Source of the DNA: Cupriavidus neocaledonicus
GTDB taxonomy: Bacteria; Pseudomonadota; Gammaproteobacteria; Burkholderiales; Burkholderiaceae
Reading direction: 5' to 3'
Length of the DNA: 64,000 bases
Assembly: GCF_000372525.1 (NCBI RefSeq)
Contig: NZ_AQUR01000092.1
Span: 60,708-124,707 of the forward strand
The notes beneath the pieces were generated by a model. The model was not told the origin of the DNA. It worked only from the letters and a program-made list of their open reading frames with translations, and ran no database searches. This document shows positions 57,851 to 64,000 of this stretch, piece by piece. A program made the translations under genes and the position numbers. Position 1 is the first letter of the stretch; each line of letters opens with the position of its first letter.

Positions 57851-58690
57851 ATGAAACCTTCCCTGATGTCCGCCGCATCTTCCCGCCTGGCGGTGCGCGC
57901 CGCCGTGCTGGCCCTGGCCGCGCTCGCGCCGCTGGCCGCGCACGCGCATCGCCAGTGGCTGCTGCCGTCGGCCACCGTGCTGTCCGGCAGCGATCCGTGG
58001 GTGACCGTCGACGCCGCGGTCTCGAACGACCTGTTCTACTTCGAGCACGTGCCGATGCGGCTCGACAACCTGCAGGTGACCGCCCCCGACGGCAGCGCGG
58101 TCAAGGCGCAGAACGCGGCCACCGGCAAGTACCGCAGCACCTTCGACCTGCACCTGACCCAGCCCGGCACGTATCGCGTGGCGGTGGTCAACAACGGCCT
58201 GTTCGCCAGCTACAAGGTCGACGGCCAGCCCAAGCGCTGGCGCGGCAGCGCCGAGAACTTCGCCAGGGAAGTCCCGGCTAACGCGCAGGACCTGCAGGTC
58301 ACGCAGGCCGAGGGCCGCATCGAGTCCTTCGTCACCGCCGGCAAGCCCAGCGACAAGGGCCTGCGCACCGTCGGCCGCGGCCTGGAGCTGGCGCCGATCA
58401 CGCACCCCAACGACCTCGTCGCCGGCGACACCGCTAGCTTCCGCCTGCTGCTCGACGGCAAGCCCGCCGCCAACCTGAAGGTGGCGGTGGTGCCGGGCGG
58501 CATCCGCTACCGCGACCAGCTGCAGGAATTCAGCGCCACCACTGACGCCGACGGCAAGTTCAGCGTCAAGTGGCCGGCCGCGGGCATGTACTGGATGGAA
58601 GCCGAGGTCAAGGACGACAAGACCACCTTCAAGCAGGCCAGGTCGCGCCGCGCCGTCTATGCGGTGACGGTCGAAGTGCTGCCGCAATAA
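57851..58690 (+). CDS. DUF4198 family periplasmic protein
   Basis: A 279-residue exported protein. The signal peptide (about 1-32) ends AHAH. HRQWLLPSATVLSG and the final ATTDADGKFSVKWPAAGMYWMEAEV are typical of DUF4198, seen with nickel or iron uptake. It has a transthyretin-like second domain. It shares the operon with DUF2271 and ApbE and its role is unknown. Confidence 0.88.
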   Translation: MKPSLMSAASSRLAVRAAVLALAALAPLAAHAHRQWLLPSATVLSGSDPWVTVDAAVSNDLFYFEHVPMRLDNLQVTAPDGSAVKAQNAATGKYRSTFDLHLTQPGTYRVAVVNNGLFASYKVDGQPKRWRGSAENFAREVPANAQDLQVTQAEGRIESFVTAGKPSDKGLRTVGRGLELAPITHPNDLVAGDTASFRLLLDGKPAANLKVAVVPGGIRYRDQLQEFSATTDADGKFSVKWPAAGMYWMEAEVKDDKTTFKQARSRRAVYAVTVEVLPQ

Positions 58691-58704
58691 GCCGGTTGCA
58701 CGGC

Positions 58705-59721
58705 GTGAACCGCGTCCTGGTACCCGTTGCGCTGCGCGCGCCGCCTAGCCCGCCCCCCGCCGGGGCGCGCCTGCAGCGCTGGGGCGGGCCCGCCATGGGC
58801 GCGAGCTGGTCAGTGGCGGCCCTGCTGCCGCCGGATGCGGATGCCGGCGCCACCGGTGCCATTGGCGCCGGCATCCATGCCGTGCTCGAGCGCGTGATCG
58901 CGCAGATGAGCAACTGGGAAGCGGATTCCGACCTGAGCCGCTTCAACCGCGCGCCGGCGGGCAGCTGGCACGCCTTGCCGGCAGACTGCTTCGCGGTGCT
59001 GCAGACCGCATTGCAGGTGGCACGCGACAGCGGCGGTGCCTATGACCCCAGCGCGGGGCCGCTGGTTGACCTGTGGGGCTTCGGCCCGGCGCCGGCGCGC
59101 CACGCCCCGCCGTCGCCGGAACAGGTCCGGGCCATGCGCGGCCGTTGCGGCTGGGCTCGCATCGAAGTCGATGCCGCGGGCCGGCGCGCCCGCCAGCCGG
59201 GCGGCGTGGCGCTGGACTTTTGCGCCATCGCCAAGGGCTTCGCCGTCGACGCCGTGGCGCACTACCTGTGCGAACAGGGACTGGACCACCATCTCACCGA
59301 GATCGGCGGCGAACTGCGTGGCCATGGCGTCAAGCCCGATGGCATGCCGTGGTGGGTCGCGCTGGAAGCGCCGCCGGGGCCGGCCAGCGATGCCGCGCAG
59401 CAAACGCTGGTCGCGCTGCACGGGCTGTCGGTGGCCACCTCTGGCGACTACCGGCGCTACTTCGACAGCGATGGCCGCCGCTATGCCCATACCATCGATC
59501 CGCGCACCGGCTATCCGGCCAGCCACGCGCTGGCCTCGGTCACGGTGCTCCACGCGCAGTGCATGCTGGCCGATGCGCTGTCCACCGCGCTGACCGTGCT
59601 GGGCCCCGATGCCGGCATGGCGCACGCGCGCCGCCATGGCATTGCCGCGCGTTTCCTGGTGCGCACCGCGGACGGCTTTCTCGAACATCTATCACCGGCG
59701 TTTGCCGCGATGCTGGCATGA
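58705..59721 (+). CDS. apbE: FAD:protein FMN transferase
   Basis: A 338-residue ApbE-family enzyme that moves FMN from FAD to a Thr of a target protein. MGASWSV, PLVDLWGFGP, FCAIAKGFAVDAVAH and HTIDPRTGYPASHAL are the FAD and magnesium motifs. The start GTG at 58705 has no clear ribosome site and gives no signal peptide or lipobox; TTG at 58696 is an alternative. The target is likely the DUF2271 protein. The stop overlaps the next gene (ATGA). Confidence 0.9.
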   Translation: MNRVLVPVALRAPPSPPPAGARLQRWGGPAMGASWSVAALLPPDADAGATGAIGAGIHAVLERVIAQMSNWEADSDLSRFNRAPAGSWHALPADCFAVLQTALQVARDSGGAYDPSAGPLVDLWGFGPAPARHAPPSPEQVRAMRGRCGWARIEVDAAGRRARQPGGVALDFCAIAKGFAVDAVAHYLCEQGLDHHLTEIGGELRGHGVKPDGMPWWVALEAPPGPASDAAQQTLVALHGLSVATSGDYRRYFDSDGRRYAHTIDPRTGYPASHALASVTVLHAQCMLADALSTALTVLGPDAGMAHARRHGIAARFLVRTADGFLEHLSPAFAAMLA

Positions 59722-61316
59722 GCGGCAGCGCTGTGTCGTCCGTCATCGCCGGCGCAGGCTGGGTGGCCGTGGCCGGCGGCGTGGCGTTGTCCGTGCTCGG
59801 GCCGTCGCGCATGGCCATGGCCGCCGGCGTCGTCGCCGCGTACGCGGGGTTCTGCGGCGCGGTGGTAGCGCATCACCGCCAGCGGCGCGCGCGGGTGGCG
59901 GCGCTGGCGGGCACGGCAGACGGCGCGACGCTGGTGGTCTATGCCAGCCAGACCGGGTTTGCCGAGCAGCTGGCGCTGCAGACCGCCACCGCGCTGCAGG
60001 GCGCGGGCCTGCCCGTGCAGCTGCTGTCGCTGGCCGAGGTCGATGGCCGGCGTCTGCAAGCGTGCCGCCAGGCCCTGTTCGTGGTCAGTACCACCGGCGA
60101 GGGCGACGCCCCGGACAGCGCGTCGGGCTTCGCCCGGCGCCTGCTGGCGGGTGCCGATGGCCTGCACCGGCTGCGCTACGGCATCCTCGCGCTTGGCGAC
60201 AGCAGCTACGCGCGCTTCTGCGCCTTCGGCCATGCGCTGGAGGGCTGGCTGCAGCGCCAGCGCGCGCAGCCGCTGTTCGACCTGATCGAGGTCGACAACG
60301 GCGACGCCGGCGCGCTGCGCCACTGGCAGAACCACCTGTCGGCGCTGAGCGGCGGCGCCGAGATCGCCGACTGGGAGCGCCCGCGCTATCAGCACTGGCG
60401 GCTGGCGCAGCGCCATCACCTGAATCCCGGCAGCCACGGCGCGCCGGCTTTCCATCTGGTGCTGGCGCCACCGGACGGCACGGTGCCGGACTGGCAGGCC
60501 GGCGATATTGCCGAGATCGGACCGTGCCGCGCGCCGGCCGAGGTCGACCGGCTGCTGGCGCAGCTTGGCCTGGATGGCGCCACCCCGGTGCGCTGCGATG
60601 GCGCCGACACCACCCTGGCCGCGGCCCTGGCCACGCGCATGCCGCTGCCCGCACCGCACCTTGCCGCGATGCAAGGCGTCGCGCCGCAGCCGCTGGTGGA
60701 TGCGCTGGCGCCGCTGCCGCACCGCGAGTATTCGATCGCCTCGCTGCCGCGCGACGGCCGGCTCGAGCTGCTGGTGCGCCAGACCCGCCATGACGATGGC
60801 CGGCTCGGCCTGGCCTCGGGCTGGCTGACCGAACACGCCGCGCCGGGCAGCCGCATCGCGCTGCGCATCCGCACCAATCGCAGCTTCCATCCGCCGGCGG
60901 ACGAGCGGCCGCTGATCCTGGTCGGCAACGGCACCGGGCTGGCCGGGCTGCGCGCGCAGCTCAAGGCCCGCGCCGCGGCGGGGCGGCGGCGCAACTGGCT
61001 GCTGTTCGGCGAGCGCTCGGCGCAGCATGACGCCTTCTTTGCCGAAGAACTGGCCAGCTGGCAGGCGGACGGCACGCTGGCGCGTGCTGACCATGCCTGG
61101 TCGCGCGACGGCGGCGCGCCGCGCTACGTGCAGGACGCGCTGCGCCTGCAGGCCGATGGCGTGCGGCAATGGGTGGCCGACGGCGCGGCGATCTATGTCT
61201 GCGGCAGCCTGCAGGGCATGGCCGGCGGCGTGCATGACGTGCTGGCCGGGATCCTGGGCGACGACGCGCTGCGCCGCCTGGCCGACGACGGCCGCTACCG
61301 GCGCGACGTCTACTGA
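59718..61316 (+). CDS. Membrane-anchored diflavin reductase (CysJ-like)
   Basis: A 532-residue protein with two N-terminal helices (about 5-50), an FMN flavodoxin domain (ASQTGFAEQ, STTGEGDAP, LALGDSSYARFC) and an FAD/NADPH ferredoxin-reductase domain (REYSIAS, GNGTGLAGLRAQLK, YVCGSLQGMAGGVH). It lacks the sulfite-reductase partner. It should pass electrons from NADPH to the membrane PepSY protein. Last gene of the operon. Confidence 0.9.
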   Translation: MSGSAVSSVIAGAGWVAVAGGVALSVLGPSRMAMAAGVVAAYAGFCGAVVAHHRQRRARVAALAGTADGATLVVYASQTGFAEQLALQTATALQGAGLPVQLLSLAEVDGRRLQACRQALFVVSTTGEGDAPDSASGFARRLLAGADGLHRLRYGILALGDSSYARFCAFGHALEGWLQRQRAQPLFDLIEVDNGDAGALRHWQNHLSALSGGAEIADWERPRYQHWRLAQRHHLNPGSHGAPAFHLVLAPPDGTVPDWQAGDIAEIGPCRAPAEVDRLLAQLGLDGATPVRCDGADTTLAAALATRMPLPAPHLAAMQGVAPQPLVDALAPLPHREYSIASLPRDGRLELLVRQTRHDDGRLGLASGWLTEHAAPGSRIALRIRTNRSFHPPADERPLILVGNGTGLAGLRAQLKARAAAGRRRNWLLFGERSAQHDAFFAEELASWQADGTLARADHAWSRDGGAPRYVQDALRLQADGVRQWVADGAAIYVCGSLQGMAGGVHDVLAGILGDDALRRLADDGRYRRDVY

Positions 61317-61437
61317 GCCTGCGGCACGCCACGCGGCGTGCGGAGATCGGCCGCGGCACTCGCGCCCCGGCCGGCCATGCACTATCTTCGGTGTGAACTG
61401 CAAGACATCTGCAGCCATCACAACACGAGGAGACCTG

Positions 61438-63861
61438 ATGTTACGCACCCCCCGCCGCCTGGCCGCTGCGCTGGCCCTGCTCGCCACCATCCCGGCCGCC
61501 ATGGCCGAAGCGCCCGCCCGCCAGCAGACCTTTGCCGTACCCGGCCTGGAAAAACCCGCCAGCGTGCTGGTCGACCGCTGGGGCGTGCCGCATATCTATG
61601 CCGGCACGCTCTACGACGCCTTCTATGCGCAGGGCTTCATGGCGGCGCGCGACCGCCTGTGGCAGATCGACCTGTGGCGCAAGCGCGGACTCGGCGAGAT
61701 GGCCAGGGACTTCGGTCCGGCCTATGCCGAGGGCGACCGCATGGCGCGCGCGGTGCTGTTCCGCGGCGACATGTACCGCGAATGGCTGGCCTACGGCAGC
61801 GACGCCAAGCGCGTGGCCGAGGCCTTTGTCGCGGGGGTGAACGCCTACGTCGCGCTGACCGAGCAGAAGCCCGAACTGCTGCCGCCCGAGTTCCGCAAGC
61901 TCGACTACAAGCCGGCGCGCTGGCAGGCCGAAGACATCGTGCGCATCCGCCACCACGGCCTGACCCTGAACTTCACCGGCGAGATCGATCGCGCCCGCCT
62001 CTACTGCGAGGCCAAAACTCAGGCCGCGCGCGCCGACTGGCTGCGCCGCGAGCTCGACCCGCAGATCGAACCCAGGCTCAACCCCGGCATCGATCCTTGC
62101 ACCGTGCCAGCGGCCGAACTGCGCCGCGCCTACGAACTGGCCACCGCCGCCGCGCGCTTCCCCAAGGAAGCCTGGGGCGACGCGCGGGCTGCCGGCATCC
62201 CGCTCGACCAGCTCTACGCCGTGGTCGATGCCAACAGCGATACCGGCCGCAGCCTGGGCTCGAACAACTGGGTCATCAGCGGCAAGCGCACCACCACCGG
62301 CCGCCCGATCCTGGCCAACGACCCGCACCGCTCGCACGGCGCGCCCAGCCTGCGCTACATCGCCCACCTGAATGCGCCGGGGATGTCGGTGATCGGCGCG
62401 GGCGAGCCGTTCCTGCCGGGCATCTCGATCGGGCACAACGGCACCATCGCCTTTGGCCTGACGCGCTTCTACATGGACCAGGAAGACCTGTACGGCTACG
62501 AGCTGAACCCGGCCAACCCGCGCGAGTACAAGTACAAGGGCCGCTGGGAGCCGATGGAGACCATCACCGAAGAGATCGCGGTCAAGGGCGAGCCCGCGCC
62601 GCGCAAGGTCACGCTCGACTTCACCCGCCACGGCCCGGTGCTGGTGTCAGGGTCCGGGCACGCCTGGGCGCTGCGCGCCGCGTGGCTGGACCACGGCATG
62701 GCGCCGTACTTCGGTTCGATGGACTACATGCGCGCGCGCAACTGGGACCAGTTCCGCGCCGCCATGAACCGCTGGGGCGCGCCGGGCGAGAACCAGGTCT
62801 ATGCCGACACCGGCGGCAATATCGGCTGGATCCCGGGCGGGCTGACCGTCAAGCGTCCCAACTGGGACGGCCTGACGCCGGTGGCCGGCGACGGCCGCTA
62901 TGAATGGGCCGGCTACCGCAACATGGACGAACTGCCGTGGGCCTACAACCCGGCGCCGGGCTATATCGTCACCGCCAATGAAAACAACATCCCGCCCGCG
63001 CACCCGGCGGCCAGGCTGGGCGTGGGCTACGAATGGAGCGACAGCTCGCGCGCGCGCCGGCTGAAGGCGGTGGTCGGCGCCAATCCGCGCAGCTCGGTGC
63101 AGGATTCGATGGCGTGGCAGAACGACACCGTGTCGCTGCCGGCCCAGCAGGTGGTCGCGCTGCTGCAGGAGGCGCGCAGCGACGACCCGCAGCTGGCCCG
63201 CGGCCTGGAGCTGCTGCGCGGCTGGAACGGCAACGAGCGCGCCGACAGCGCCGCCGCGGCGCTGTTCGAAGTCTGGTTCAGCAAGCACCTGCGCCCGGCC
63301 GTGGTGCGTGCCGCGCTGCCGCCCGAAGCCGCGCGCCTGGTCGGCGCCGGCGATGCCGCGCGCGTGGTGGCGGTGCTGGAGCAGCCCGGGCCGTGGATGC
63401 CGCCGGAGCGCCGCAATGCTGTCATGCTGGAATCGCTGAAGGCCGCCATGGCCGAGGTCGAAGCCAGACTTGGCCCGGACCCGCGCGCCTGGCAATGGGG
63501 CAAGCTCCACACCGCCGTGTTCACGCATCCGCTGGACCCGATCCTGAGCGATGCCGAACGCCAGCAGTTCAACGTCGACGCGGGCCCGATCGGCGGCTCG
63601 GCCTTCACGCCGATGAACACCAGCTACCGCAATACTGACTTCCGCCTGACCGCGGGCGCGTCGTTCCGCATGGTGCTGGACGTCGGCAACTGGGACGCCT
63701 CGCGCGTGATCAACACGCCGGGGCAGTCGGGCAATCCCGCCAGCGCGCATTACCGCGACCTCGCGCCGCTATGGGCCAGGGGGGAGTATTTCCCGCTGGT
63801 CTATACGCGCAAGGCGGTGGAGAAGGCCAGCCGGGAGAGGGTGGAGCTGGTGCCGCAGTAA
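61438..63861 (+). CDS. Penicillin acylase family protein
   Basis: An 807-residue periplasmic Ntn hydrolase. The signal peptide (1-22) ends AMA. Cleavage before Ser275 in LGSNNWVISG would free the catalytic Ser of the beta chain. NDPHRSHGAPS and GHNGTIAFGLT are family signatures. It hydrolyses amides such as beta-lactams or acyl-homoserine lactones; the substrate is uncertain. AGGAGACC precedes the ATG. Confidence 0.93.
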   Translation: MLRTPRRLAAALALLATIPAAMAEAPARQQTFAVPGLEKPASVLVDRWGVPHIYAGTLYDAFYAQGFMAARDRLWQIDLWRKRGLGEMARDFGPAYAEGDRMARAVLFRGDMYREWLAYGSDAKRVAEAFVAGVNAYVALTEQKPELLPPEFRKLDYKPARWQAEDIVRIRHHGLTLNFTGEIDRARLYCEAKTQAARADWLRRELDPQIEPRLNPGIDPCTVPAAELRRAYELATAAARFPKEAWGDARAAGIPLDQLYAVVDANSDTGRSLGSNNWVISGKRTTTGRPILANDPHRSHGAPSLRYIAHLNAPGMSVIGAGEPFLPGISIGHNGTIAFGLTRFYMDQEDLYGYELNPANPREYKYKGRWEPMETITEEIAVKGEPAPRKVTLDFTRHGPVLVSGSGHAWALRAAWLDHGMAPYFGSMDYMRARNWDQFRAAMNRWGAPGENQVYADTGGNIGWIPGGLTVKRPNWDGLTPVAGDGRYEWAGYRNMDELPWAYNPAPGYIVTANENNIPPAHPAARLGVGYEWSDSSRARRLKAVVGANPRSSVQDSMAWQNDTVSLPAQQVVALLQEARSDDPQLARGLELLRGWNGNERADSAAAALFEVWFSKHLRPAVVRAALPPEAARLVGAGDAARVVAVLEQPGPWMPPERRNAVMLESLKAAMAEVEARLGPDPRAWQWGKLHTAVFTHPLDPILSDAERQQFNVDAGPIGGSAFTPMNTSYRNTDFRLTAGASFRMVLDVGNWDASRVINTPGQSGNPASAHYRDLAPLWARGEYFPLVYTRKAVEKASRERVELVPQ

Positions 63862-63916
63862 TGAAGGGGTGAACGAGGTAACTACGGCAACGGCATCATT
63901 ACCTCAAGCTTGCCAC

Positions 63917-63932
63917 CTCCCGCTTGCGGGAG
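63917..63932. repeat. Intergenic REP-like palindrome
   Basis: CTCCCGC-TT-GCGGGAG is a perfect palindrome, followed by AGGGTCGGGGTGAGGGC. This GC-rich unit resembles the repetitive intergenic palindromes common in Cupriavidus and Xanthomonas genomes. There is no gene in the last 139 bp. Confidence 0.55.
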
Positions 63933-64000
63933 AGGGTCGGGGTGAGGGCGGGGAGCGTCATACGAAGTGAACGCAGTCGCTTTTGCCGCTGCCTGCCCTC

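Noticed and set aside
59511..61502. A 663-codon open frame antisense to the diflavin reductase
   Set aside because: Composition is artefactual; the sense frame has clear FMN, FAD and NADPH motifs.

Overview
The window is GC-rich chromosomal DNA from a beta-proteobacterium, most likely Cupriavidus or a close Burkholderiaceae relative. Reasons: Bug-type (TctC-like) solute receptors sit beside catabolic operons, LysR/AraC/IclR regulators are dense, an OmpC-type porin and a cyo ubiquinol oxidase are present, and overall codon bias is uniform and GC-rich. I see no rRNA, tRNA, CRISPR array, transposase or phage gene, so this reads as ordinary chromosome with a catabolic accessory stretch rather than a mobile island.

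Layout. 1-3.2 kb: an M16 peptidase (cut by the edge) diverges from an alkylation-repair operon (AdaA-AlkA fusion, ogt, thpR). 3.1-9 kb: LysE exporter/LysR pair, a YcgR-like PilZ protein, an FAD oxidase, an IclR regulator and a two-gene YeeE/YedE (PmpAB-like) transporter. 9-15.5 kb: patatin-type outer-membrane autotransporter, a small oxidoreductase-like protein and a sirtuin separated by a 12-bp tandem repeat, a DMT permease, a DUF1439 protein, SlyX and a VOC protein with palindromic sites upstream. 15.7-19.6 kb: LysR convergent with a CoA-transferase/Bug/enoyl-CoA hydratase operon. 19.9-21.3 kb: argG with a strong terminator.

21.4-35.5 kb is a catabolic block with two paralogous AraC regulators. 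The first (24766-25770) lies between an MFS/hydrolase/porin operon and a BKACE/DUF1289/Bug operon. Both operon promoters carry the same pair of 15-bp direct repeats, spaced 21 bp, at nearly the same distance from an identical GATACT box. The second AraC gene (31970-32968) diverges from a quinone reductase/TauD dioxygenase/acyl-CoA ligase operon and has its own 21-bp-spaced direct repeats. An old-yellow-enzyme/RidA pair with a divergent LysR follows. The arrangement suggests two AraC-controlled arms for uptake and breakdown of one or two organic acids; the substrate cannot be read from the sequence.

35.6-43.1 kb: prolyl iminopeptidase, glutathione transferase, a secreted SGNH esterase with divergent LysR, a FabG reductase next to a flavin-dependent halogenase-like enzyme, and an MFS transporter. 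43.2-48.3 kb: cyoABCD followed by a SURF1 gene, with no cyoE in the operon. 48.3-56.4 kb: aldo/keto reductase, an unusual class A PBP-like protein, a GlsB-type membrane protein, a chemoreceptor and a two-domain ChrA. 56.4-61.3 kb: a probably Fur-controlled operon (PepSY membrane protein, DUF2271 protein with an ApbE flavinylation motif, DUF4198 protein, ApbE, membrane-anchored diflavin reductase) that looks like an electron line from NADPH to the periplasm. The window ends with a penicillin-acylase family hydrolase and a short intergenic palindrome.
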